A stretch of 5,471 nt of DNA from Bacillota bacterium (GTDB lineage: Bacteria > Bacillota > Clostridia > Acetivibrionales > DSM-1351). Shown here piece by piece: positions 1 to 5,471 of the stretch. The notes under the pieces are model-generated. The model had not been told where the DNA came from and did not search any database. It saw only the letters and a list, made by a program, of their open reading frames with translations. The position numbers and the translations under genes are program-made. The DNA lies in contig JAEYNY010000192.1 in assembly GCA_023412275.1 (NCBI GenBank), positions 1 through 5,471 on the forward strand. The letters are read 5' to 3'. Each line of letters begins with the position of its first letter. Within the stretch, counting starts at the first letter, position 1.

Positions 1-3000
1 AATTTATCCTGTTTATAACCGAGTAATGCTCTATCATGGCTCCCTTGGGCTTTCCTGTGGAACCGGAGGTATAGATTATATATGCAAGGTTACGGGAGGT
101 ATTTATTTTTTCAAGGTTTGAGCAATCACCCTCATATAACGCACTTTCGTCCAGATTTATTACCGTAACCTCTAAAGAAGCCATAACCTCCGGAGTCCAT
201 CGCTTTACAGTATCACTATTTGTAAGCAGTATTCTTGTACCGCTGTCCTTTAAAATATACCTTACTCTTTCCTCGGGATAGTCGGGGCTCACTGGCAGAT
301 AGGCTCCTCCTGCCTTTAATACCGCAAGAATACCTGTTATCATTTCAATGGAACGGTCAAGCATTACCGCAACTATGCTGTCCCCCTTCACTCCCTGCTT
401 TCTCAATACTCTTGCCAAAGAGTTAGCCCGTTGATTAAGTTCCCTATATGTAAGCTTTTCATCCCCAAACATTACCGCAATATTATCAGGAGTTTTTTGG
501 GCCTGTTCCTCAAAAACACAGGAAACGGTTTTTTCTCTTGGATATTCATACTCTGTATTATTAAAATCAAATAATATCTGACTCTTTTCCTGTGGAGTCA
601 GCATCTCTATATTTGAAATCTGTATTTGAGGATTTTCTGCTATACACTCAAGTATGTTTTCAAAATGGAGCGCCAACCTCTCTATGGTTTCTTTTTTAAA
701 GAGGGCTGTACAGTACTCAAGATTGAATGTTATATCGTTGCAGTTTTCTACTGCTTCCAATGTCAAATCAAACTTGGATGACTTGCTGTTTATGTAATAT
801 TGATTAAAACATAACCCATCAATTTCAAACTCAGGTATGTCCATATTTTGCATTACAATCATAGTGTCAAAAAGTGGATTTCTGCTAATATCCCTTCTTT
901 TGTCTAACTTTTCTACCAATTGATCTAATTGATAGTCCTGATATTCAAAAGCTTTTAATGCATCTTTTTTTACTTCTTCAAGGAAAACTAAAAAGGACTT
1001 ATCTCCTACCGGAAAGTTTCTTAATGGTAAAGTGTTTACAAACATACCTAAAATATCTGATACATCAGGATGCTTTCTACCGGCTACAGGTGACCCTACA
1101 ACAATATCTTCCTGACCTGAATATTTTGAAAGCAGCACATTGTACGCCGCGAGAATAATCATAAAAAGGCTTGCACCATTTTTTTCTCCAAGCTTTTTTA
1201 GCTTCTCTTTAAGATCATTTTGTATGTTGAACCTTATAGAATCTCCATTAAAGTCTTTAATTGCAGGTCTGCTATAATCCAGTGGAAGTGATAATAACGG
1301 TAATTCTCCCTTAAATCTTTCCAGCCAATAATTTTCCTGAGTCTTCAAAACATCTGTCTCTGAAAAATCATTTCTCCATTGGGCATAGTCCTTGTATTGA
1401 ACTTTTAACGTAATCAGCTCTTCGCCTCTATATAAACCTGCAAAATCTCTTATTAAAATGCCCATGGATGTTCCGTCCGATACAATATGGTGTATGTCCA
1501 GAAATAGGGCGTGCTTCTTATCCGATATTTTTACAAGTTTCACCCTCATAAGCGGAGCTTCGAACAAATTAAATGGCCTAATAAACTCTTTCGCTAAAGA
1601 ATTTATTATTTCATTAATATTTTCATATGAACCAACTTGTAGGGTATCTGTTTCAATACTAAAATTAACACTTTTATGTATTTTTTGAACAGTTTGGCCT
1701 TCCACAACCTCAAATGAAGTTCTTAAAGATTCATGTCTCTGAATCAAGTCATTAAAAACTTTCTCAAGCCTTTTGTAATCAATATCTCCCTCAATAATCA
1801 TAACAACGGGAATATTATAACTTACCCCTACTCCCCCAAGCATTTCCACAGAAAAGACTCTTTTCTGAGCAGGAGTCACCGGATAGAAATGTTTTTCAGG
1901 AACAGGCTCAATACATTGATATTTTTTATTATCAGCTTTTTTTATGTATGACAAAATCTCATTTAAAGTACTATAATCAAATAGCTTTTCGATTGGAATC
2001 TCAACGCTAAACTGCTTTTGAATTCTTGAAGCAAGAATTACTGACTTTAATGAATCTGCCCCCAACTCTATAAGATTGTCAGATAGCCCAATGCTTTTAA
2101 TACCTAACACATCACAACAGATTTTTTTTAGAATTTCTTCAGTAATATCCCCGTCATTGCCAACATTTTCAACAAATTCAATATCAATTAATTCTTTAAG
2201 CTCACTAATTACTTTGTCAAATTCACCATTTTGGTACATCTCTCCGAGTCTATACCTTTGAATTTTACCGCTTGTAGTCTTTGGAAAGCTTTTAACGGGA
2301 ATTACATTTTCTATCTCCAACCCCATGCGTTTATATATATGCTTTTTGAGGCTAGATGCGAGTTTAACAAAACTATCTGGTTTTTTCTTGTAAACGATAA
2401 ATAGTATTATGTCATCTTTTTGGGAAATTCTATTGAACACACCACATGCAGCCGCCTTACCAAGATCTACACCGTCAACACCTTCTGAGATACGTTCCAC
2501 ATCATGGGCATAATAATTCTGTCCGTTTACAAAAATAACGTCTTTTGCTCTCCCGGTAACAATCAGCCTTCCATTTCTGAAAAATCCCAGATCCCCGGTA
2601 TCTAACCAGTTATCATTTCTAAATACTTTTAGTGTAGCATTTATGTTATTATAATAACCGGAAGTTACATTATTACCCTTTATTTCGATATTACCTACTG
2701 TTTTTTCACCCAGAACTGTACCGTTATTGTCACAAATCCTAACACTACAGTCTGTTACAGGATAGCCGACATCAGCAAATTCGATTGCACCAATGCAATC
2801 GTTCCCGTCAAATTCCTTGATGTTTTGTCCTATATACAAGAATTCACGGTCAAGTTTAATAGAAGCAAGTTCCTCACCGTGTGGAGGAAATGTTACTGCA
2901 AGACTGGCTTCAGCCATTCCGTATACATTAAATAAAACGTTTGATTTTAATCCGTACACTGATAACTCATCCAAAAACTTTTTACAAAGTTCCACGGAAA

Positions 3001-3880
3001 TAGGCTCCGCACCGTTAAAAATAATTCTTACATTGGACAAATCCCATTTTTCAGCTCGTTCAGCCTTATAAAACTCAAGAAAATACTTATACCCGAAATT
3101 AGGTGATGAAAGTACGGTAACCCTGTGTTCATTAGCCTTTTTAATCCAAAGAATCGGGTTGCGTATAAATAGTGAAGTATCCATTATATACTGATTTATA
3201 CCAGCTGCCAGAGGTGCTAAATGAAACCCAATTAAACCCATGTCATGGGTTAGTGGCATCCAACTAAGCGAAGTGTCTTTTTGTGTTACACATATGCCTG
3301 ATAGTATTGCACTAACATTAGTCAACAAATTACCGTGAGTGAGTATTACTCCCTTCGGATCTCCTGTTGAGCCCGACGAGAATTGTATAAAAGCAATATC
3401 CTGAGGAGTTGACTTAAATAGTTCTCCAATACCATTTTCCTCAGTTAAATCTTCTATAAAAACAGTTTTTCCTGTGATTTCTTGTATTTTATCTTGTTCA
3501 ATACCATCTTCCAGGGATTTTTCAATGATATTTGTTCCTTTATCTGTTAAAAGGTATGGATTATTTAACACTCCCCATATGTTAAATAATTTCTGTCTGT
3601 GTTCGCTTTTGTTTCCTACCGCAACAGGAATGGGTATTATTCCTCCCAGAATACATGCCCAAAAACAACAAACAAACTCGTAATTATCCTTTATTTGAAA
3701 TACCAGTTCGTTTCCTTGGTGTATTCCGTTTTTCTGAAGGTTATACAATACTCTGAGAGCTTTTTCATATAAATCACTATATGAAATAAATACCTCATCA
3801 CATTCACCTGAAATAAAAGTAATCCCTTTATTTACAGATTTCTTTGCAATCAAATCAACCAGACTATTGTATAAGCTCAT
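1..3880 (-). CDS. Lipo-initiating NRPS: acyl-AMP ligase, carrier, condensation, adenylation (3' end beyond window)
   Basis: The 1293 visible residues form the loading part of a cytoplasmic peptide assembly line. Residues 1 to ~555 are an acyl-AMP ligase: P-loop FSSGSTGDPKG (167-177), THDMG (211-215), NGAEP (289-293), YGMAE (320-324), TGDLG (428-432), GRAKD (443-447) and catalytic Lys539 in SGK. THDMGLIG resembles fatty-acyl-AMP ligases and the MycA-type NRPS loading domain, so a fatty acid is the likely substrate (inference). A carrier domain (~574-650) follows, with phosphopantetheine Ser610 in GADSLKS. A condensation domain (~660-1090) has YPVTPAQKR (666-674), HHIVSDG (797-803, catalytic His798), YKDYAQW (829-835) and RNPLFD (1000-1005); it should acylate the first amino acid. 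An amino-acid adenylation domain then starts: LTYRELN (1143-1149), LKAGGAYLPV (1188-1197), YTSGSTGKPKG (1270-1280). Its specificity pocket lies outside the window. I checked every codon from 3880 to 2 and found no stop or frameshift. An in-frame TAA at 3886-3884 fixes ATG 3880 as the first start. The domain order is firm; the product is unknown. Confidence 0.95.
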   Translation of the reverse strand, partial: MSLYNSLVDLIAKKSVNKGITFISGECDEVFISYSDLYEKALRVLYNLQKNGIHQGNELVFQIKDNYEFVCCFWACILGGIIPIPVAVGNKSEHRQKLFNIWGVLNNPYLLTDKGTNIIEKSLEDGIEQDKIQEITGKTVFIEDLTEENGIGELFKSTPQDIAFIQFSSGSTGDPKGVILTHGNLLTNVSAILSGICVTQKDTSLSWMPLTHDMGLIGFHLAPLAAGINQYIMDTSLFIRNPILWIKKANEHRVTVLSSPNFGYKYFLEFYKAERAEKWDLSNVRIIFNGAEPISVELCKKFLDELSVYGLKSNVLFNVYGMAEASLAVTFPPHGEELASIKLDREFLYIGQNIKEFDGNDCIGAIEFADVGYPVTDCSVRICDNNGTVLGEKTVGNIEIKGNNVTSGYYNNINATLKVFRNDNWLDTGDLGFFRNGRLIVTGRAKDVIFVNGQNYYAHDVERISEGVDGVDLGKAAACGVFNRISQKDDIILFIVYKKKPDSFVKLASSLKKHIYKRMGLEIENVIPVKSFPKTTSGKIQRYRLGEMYQNGEFDKVISELKELIDIEFVENVGNDGDITEEILKKICCDVLGIKSIGLSDNLIELGADSLKSVILASRIQKQFSVEIPIEKLFDYSTLNEILSYIKKADNKKYQCIEPVPEKHFYPVTPAQKRVFSVEMLGGVGVSYNIPVVMIIEGDIDYKRLEKVFNDLIQRHESLRTSFEVVEGQTVQKIHKSVNFSIETDTLQVGSYENINEIINSLAKEFIRPFNLFEAPLMRVKLVKISDKKHALFLDIHHIVSDGTSMGILIRDFAGLYRGEELITLKVQYKDYAQWRNDFSETDVLKTQENYWLERFKGELPLLSLPLDYSRPAIKDFNGDSIRFNIQNDLKEKLKKLGEKNGASLFMIILAAYNVLLSKYSGQEDIVVGSPVAGRKHPDVSDILGMFVNTLPLRNFPVGDKSFLVFLEEVKKDALKAFEYQDYQLDQLVEKLDKRRDISRNPLFDTMIVMQNMDIPEFEIDGLCFNQYYINSKSSKFDLTLEAVENCNDITFNLEYCTALFKKETIERLALHFENILECIAENPQIQISNIEMLTPQEKSQILFDFNNTEYEYPREKTVSCVFEEQAQKTPDNIAVMFGDEKLTYRELNQRANSLARVLRKQGVKGDSIVAVMLDRSIEMITGILAVLKAGGAYLPVSPDYPEERVRYILKDSGTRILLTNSDTVKRWTPEVMASLEVTVINLDESALYEGDCSNLEKINTSRNLAYIIYTSGSTGKPKGAMIEHYSVINRIN

Positions 3881-3890
3881 ACTTTATACA

Positions 3891-3896
3891 TCTCCC
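3891..3896 (-). promoter_or_regulatory. Ribosome binding site of the NRPS gene
   Basis: On the minus strand GGGAGA lies 10 bases before the ATG at 3880. The spacing is slightly long, but it is the only purine-rich match to the 16S tail here. It supports the ATG at 3880, which is also the first start codon after an in-frame TAA. Confidence 0.65.
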
Positions 3897-3913
3897 ATAT
3901 CTTAATTGTGATC

Positions 3914-3926
3914 ATAAAGTCTTTAT
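3914..3926. repeat. 13-bp palindrome ATAAAG-T-CTTTAT, possible operator
   Basis: ATAAAG at 3914-3919 and CTTTAT at 3921-3926 are perfect inverted copies around one central T. The element lies about 34 bases before the NRPS start codon and just upstream of its ribosome binding site. It could be a binding site for a dimeric regulator. The arms are short and the DNA is AT-rich, so chance is a real possibility. Confidence 0.3.
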
Positions 3927-4081
3927 ACTGCCGGAGTTTAGCAATATAACCCTAATATACCCAATTACATGCGATAATCATAAATTAAAGAGTTATATAA
4001 AAAAACAATATTAATATTTTAAAGCTTATTTATTGATAAAAAACGAAATGACAAAGTCGTAATAATGTTAAGTCTGTATTA

Positions 4082-4097
4082 TGTAGTATTATTTGAA
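4082..4097. repeat. 16-bp direct repeat, copy 1 (proximal to NRPS)
   Basis: The sequence TGTAGTATTATTTGAA occurs here and again, identical, at 4251-4266. Both copies have the same orientation, 169 bases apart start to start, inside the gap between the HAD gene and the NRPS. They flank the candidate promoter at 4208-4236. The repeat could be a paired regulator site or the trace of a small duplication. No protein can be named. Confidence 0.6.
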
Positions 4098-4207
4098 CTT
4101 GTATGAATTGTGCAATAAATAATGAATTTTTATTTAATATGAAATTAGCTGTATATGAGTGAAAGTTAAAAATTATCTTATACTTTGTCGTTAATATTAT
4201 ATGTAAC

Positions 4208-4236
4208 ATATTACTATATAATGATTATTTTGTCAA
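4208..4236 (-). promoter_or_regulatory. Candidate sigma-A-type promoter reading toward the NRPS
   Basis: On the minus strand a perfect TTGACA (-35) at 4236-4231 is followed after 17 bases by TAATAT at 4213-4208, a poor -10 matching TATAAT at three positions. A perfect TATAAT sits nearby at 4201-4196, but at the wrong distance from this -35 box. If used, it would give the NRPS transcript a leader of roughly 320 bases. The -35 match and exact spacing are in its favour; the weak -10, the distance and the AT-rich setting count against it. No better promoter was seen nearer the gene. Confidence 0.35.
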
Positions 4237-4250
4237 ATAAAGAATTTATC

Positions 4251-4266
4251 TGTAGTATTATTTGAA
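4251..4266. repeat. 16-bp direct repeat, copy 2 (distal from NRPS)
   Basis: This is the second exact copy of TGTAGTATTATTTGAA; the first is at 4082-4097. It lies 18 bases from the end of the HAD coding region and just upstream of the candidate NRPS promoter (-35 box at 4231-4236). The sequence around each copy diverges directly after the shared 16 bases. Confidence 0.6.
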
Positions 4267-4284
4267 ATGAAAAAGAGATTTGCT

Positions 4285-4959
4285 TTATAATACGAATTTT
4301 AAATCATGTAAACTATTAATCATAGTGATATTAGGTAAATAACTTGTTTCATATTTTCTATTAAGCCAAATAGCATTAAAACCTAATTCTTTACACGGTA
4401 AAATATCAGTATTTAAATTATCACCAACGTAATAGCAATTTTGAGGACTTTCATTTACTTGAATACATGCCATTTCAAATATCTTAACATTCGGCTTTGC
4501 TACCCCTAAATCACCTGCTGTAATAATATTTGAAAATGAATTAATAATTCCCATTCTTTTTAGTTTAAGTTTTTGCTGTTGTAAATCTCCATTAGTGATA
4601 ATGCCCAATATATATCCTGAAAGTTCATGCAAACATGGAATAACATCTTCAAATGCTAACCAGTTTTCTTCATATTTATTTAGGTAATAACTGAACCTAG
4701 TTTTTGCATCTTCAATTGAAAGATTAATACCTAAATAAGTATATATTTCTTTTATTCTTTCTAATTGTTGCTCTTTAAATGTTATCTCCCCTTTTAAATA
4801 TTTATAGAAATATTTATCAGAAACTTGGTTCCATAACAAATAAAACTTATCTTCATTAAGGTTAATTTCATATCTATATCTGTTATACAATGCTTTTACA
4901 CCAAGATACTCGGACTTACTGTGATCCAATAATGTATCGTCGATATCAAAGAAAATCAT
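4285..4959 (-). CDS. HAD-superfamily hydrolase, YjjG-like (subfamily IA) phosphatase
   Basis: This complete 224-residue protein belongs to the haloacid dehalogenase superfamily, soluble Mg-dependent phosphatases that work through an aspartyl-phosphate intermediate. All four motifs are visible. Motif I is DIDDT, with nucleophile Asp5 and acid/base Asp7. Motif II is ITNGD (Thr122, Asn123). Motif III is AKP (Lys155). Motif IV is GDNLNTD (Asp180, Asp185). Residues ~14-100 form the helical cap inserted after motif I, as in subfamily IA. Length and the TNGD motif resemble YjjG/YfnB-type nucleotide phosphatases, but the substrate cannot be read from sequence. The start is chosen at 4959 because the AAGGAG at 4972-4967 then has a 7-base spacer; an ATG two codons earlier (4965) would leave one base. 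The gene reads in the same direction as the NRPS but ends 404 bases before it, and looks more AT-rich than the NRPS. A role in the NRPS pathway is not indicated. Confidence 0.9.
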   Translation of the reverse strand: MIFFDIDDTLLDHSKSEYLGVKALYNRYRYEINLNEDKFYLLWNQVSDKYFYKYLKGEITFKEQQLERIKEIYTYLGINLSIEDAKTRFSYYLNKYEENWLAFEDVIPCLHELSGYILGIITNGDLQQQKLKLKRMGIINSFSNIITAGDLGVAKPNVKIFEMACIQVNESPQNCYYVGDNLNTDILPCKELGFNAIWLNRKYETSYLPNITMINSLHDLKFVL

Positions 4960-4966
4960 TTTCATT

Positions 4967-4972
4967 CTCCTT
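4967..4972 (-). promoter_or_regulatory. Ribosome binding site deciding the HAD start
   Basis: On the minus strand AAGGAG (4972-4967) is followed by AATGAAAATG. The first ATG (4965) is only one base away, too close for initiation. The second (4959) is seven bases away, the normal distance. This favours a protein beginning MIFFDIDD rather than MKMIFFDIDD. Confidence 0.7.
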
Positions 4973-4992
4973 GGAAAAACCTTTATTATATT

Positions 4993-5028
4993 AAAATACT
5001 ATATTAGATTAATTAACTCAAGAGTTAA
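4993..5028 (-). promoter_or_regulatory. Possible HAD promoter with overlapping inverted repeat
   Basis: TTAACTC (5013-5019) and GAGTTAA (5022-5028) are perfect 7-base inverted arms separated by AA. On the minus strand the centre contains TTGAGT (5021-5016), a possible -35 box, with TATTTT (4998-4993) 17 bases further on as a weak -10. A perfect TATAAT also lies at 4990-4985, but the spacing to TTGAGT is then too long. The two-base centre makes an RNA hairpin unlikely, so a repressor operator over the -35 box is the natural reading. It is unproven. Confidence 0.35.
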
Positions 5029-5092
5029 AGTCATTTAAATATAAATATATTTGTAGGATTACAATACATGTGTGACAATTAGTAAAAAAATA

Positions 5093-5167
5093 ATGCGGAA
5101 AGTGCATCCATAGTGTATGTTTAAGTTACCACACCAAAATATACATTAGGAGGATGCATTTCCGCAT
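5093..5167 (+). repeat. Long imperfect hairpin enclosing the transposase RBS and start
   Basis: The left arm ATGCGGAAAGTGCATCC (5093-5109) pairs with GGATGCATTTCCGCAT (5152-5167). There are 16 Watson-Crick pairs and one bulged G at 5102. A second, weaker stem follows inside, 5111-5122 with 5137-5148, including G-U pairs, with a loop at about 5123-5136. In RNA the right arm covers part of the AGGAGG ribosome binding site and the first two bases of the AUG at 5166. Several insertion sequences use such structures so that transcripts entering from outside do not make transposase; that role here is inference. Confidence 0.75.
5148..5153 (+). promoter_or_regulatory. Ribosome binding site of the transposase gene
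   Basis: AGGAGG is a full match to the anti-Shine-Dalgarno core, 12 bases before the ATG at 5166. An in-frame ATG at 5154 directly abuts it and is therefore too close to be used. The last two bases lie in the outer hairpin stem, so access should depend on whether the hairpin forms. Confidence 0.6.
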
Positions 5168-5471
5168 GAACAGCATAACACAAGATATGAAATATCGTCT
5201 ATCATTAATTAAATATTCTCAGAAGTTTAGAGTAACTAAAGCTGCCATTAAGTATAAAACAAATAGACAGTACATTTATCGGTGGCTTAATCGTTATGAC
5301 GGTACTCTGGATTCCTTAGCTGACATGTCCAGAAGACCTCATAGCCACCCGAACCAGCATACTTCAGAGGAAATAAAGCTCATATCAGATATGAGGAGAA
5401 GAAACCCTCATGAAGGGTTGGTCGTTTTCTGGGTAAAGCTTAGACAACGAGGATATACCAGATCCATTCCG
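5166..5471 (+). CDS. IS481-like DDE transposase, N-terminal 102 residues (3' end beyond window)
   Basis: Only the N-terminal 102 residues are present and the frame is open to the right edge. Residues ~21-44 form a helix-turn-helix for binding the element's ends, with the pattern VTKAAIKYKTNRQYIYRWL. It is followed by SLADMSRRPHSHPNQHT (50-66), a linker typical of IS481-type transposases, and by the MRRRNP and KLRQRGY stretches before the catalytic core. The DDE catalytic residues would lie outside the window. The start at 5166 is preceded by AGGAGG with a 12-base gap; the in-frame ATG at 5154 touches that site and is unlikely. The start region sits in a long hairpin that probably lowers translation. 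The match is by family resemblance only; an IS3-group assignment is a less likely alternative. Whether the element is intact cannot be judged here. Confidence 0.8.
   Translation, partial: MNSITQDMKYRLSLIKYSQKFRVTKAAIKYKTNRQYIYRWLNRYDGTLDSLADMSRRPHSHPNQHTSEEIKLISDMRRRNPHEGLVVFWVKLRQRGYTRSIP

Larger units (their letters stand above)
3881..4284. other. AT-rich intergenic region upstream of the NRPS
   Basis: This 404-base gap separates the end of the HAD gene from the NRPS start; both genes read leftwards. It is far more AT-rich than the coding DNA. I see no ORF with a credible ribosome binding site, no tRNA, no GC-rich terminator hairpin with a T-run after the HAD gene, and no riboswitch I recognise. 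It does hold the NRPS ribosome binding site, a candidate promoter with a perfect -35 box, a pair of 16-base direct repeats on either side of that promoter, and a 13-base palindrome (each listed separately). Its size and structure are typical of the control region of a regulated biosynthetic operon, but that role is inferred from position. Confidence 0.6.
5071..5471 (+). mobile_element. Left part of an IS481-like insertion sequence (continues beyond window)
   Basis: The element is recognised from its transposase, which begins at 5166 and runs off the right edge. The left boundary is tentative. TGTGACAATT at 5071 is a plausible terminal inverted repeat, since IS481-family ends commonly begin with TGT. 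The matching right end and any target duplication lie outside the window, so the boundary cannot be confirmed. The DNA from about 5090 onward is visibly richer in GC than the intergenic DNA to its left, which fits an inserted segment. The element lies upstream of, and is oriented away from, the HAD gene. Confidence 0.6.

Noticed and set aside
235..3683. Seven plus-strand open frames of 61-92 codons (starting at 235, 958, 1458, 1733, 2076, 2793 and 3474)
   Set aside because: All lie antisense within the continuous NRPS frame, have no recognisable protein content or ribosome binding site, and are the expected by-products of a long coding strand opposite.
4007..4018. Palindrome AATATTAATATT
   Set aside because: It is made only of A and T in extremely AT-rich DNA, where such palindromes are expected by chance.
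4050..4189. Inverted GACAAAGT (4050) and ACTTTGTC (4182) as a paired element or long stem
   Set aside because: Only about eight bases match, they are more than 120 bases apart, and the flanks do not pair.
4236..4284. Rho-independent terminator after the HAD gene
   Set aside because: No GC-rich stem followed by a T-run is present on the minus strand; the region is uniformly AT-rich.
4285..4959. HAD protein as a tailoring enzyme of the NRPS cluster
   Set aside because: It is separated by 404 bases, looks more AT-rich, and resembles widespread housekeeping phosphatases; nothing in the sequence links it to the pathway.
4960..4965. Upstream ATG giving the HAD protein two extra residues (MK)
   Set aside because: It leaves only one base between AAGGAG and the start codon; the ATG at 4959 has the normal seven-base spacing. 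The two-residue difference does not change the identity.
5154..5156. In-frame ATG as an earlier transposase start
   Set aside because: It directly abuts the AGGAGG sequence, leaving no spacer, so the ATG at 5166 is preferred.
1..5471. CRISPR arrays, tRNA or rRNA genes, toxin-antitoxin pairs, or phage genes
   Set aside because: No regularly spaced repeats, no cloverleaf-like segments, and no small gene pair with proper ribosome binding sites were found on either strand.

Overview
The window looks like a chromosomal stretch from a low-GC Firmicute, most likely a clostridial (Clostridium/Ruminiclostridium-type) bacterium. Evidence is the AT-rich DNA, very AT-rich intergenic regions, purine-rich AGGAGG-type ribosome binding sites, and the character of the encoded proteins. 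No species marker is present, so this is inference.

Layout: (1) Positions 3880 down to 1, on the minus strand, hold one uninterrupted open reading frame. It is the first 1293 residues of a giant non-ribosomal peptide synthetase (NRPS) that leaves the window at its left edge. Its domain order is a MycA/FAAL-like acyl-AMP ligase, an acyl/peptidyl carrier domain, a condensation domain, then the start of an amino-acid adenylation domain. This is the architecture of a lipo-initiated assembly line. The ligase activates a carboxylic (probably fatty) acid, the carrier holds it, the condensation domain joins it to the first amino acid, and the second adenylation domain selects that amino acid. (2) Positions 3881-4284 are a roughly 400-bp, extremely AT-rich gap with no convincing gene. 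It holds the NRPS ribosome binding site, a candidate promoter far upstream, a 16-bp exact direct repeat flanking that promoter, and a short palindrome. (3) Positions 4959-4285, minus strand, encode a complete HAD-superfamily phosphatase of the YjjG-like subgroup, probably housekeeping and not obviously part of the NRPS pathway. (4) Positions 4960-5070 form its upstream region, with a 7-bp-arm inverted repeat over a possible -35 element. (5) From about 5071 to the right edge, on the plus strand, lies the left end and N-terminal third or so of an IS481-like insertion sequence. Its transposase start region is folded into a long imperfect hairpin that would hide the ribosome binding site.

The NRPS appears to be the first gene of its transcription unit. 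Its start is fixed by an in-frame stop two codons upstream, so the biosynthetic cluster continues leftwards beyond the window. The HAD gene and the insertion sequence mark the upstream edge of the cluster. I did not find a wholly new kind of system. The most useful leads are the lipopeptide-type loading module, the structured 404-bp upstream region, and the hairpin at the transposase start.
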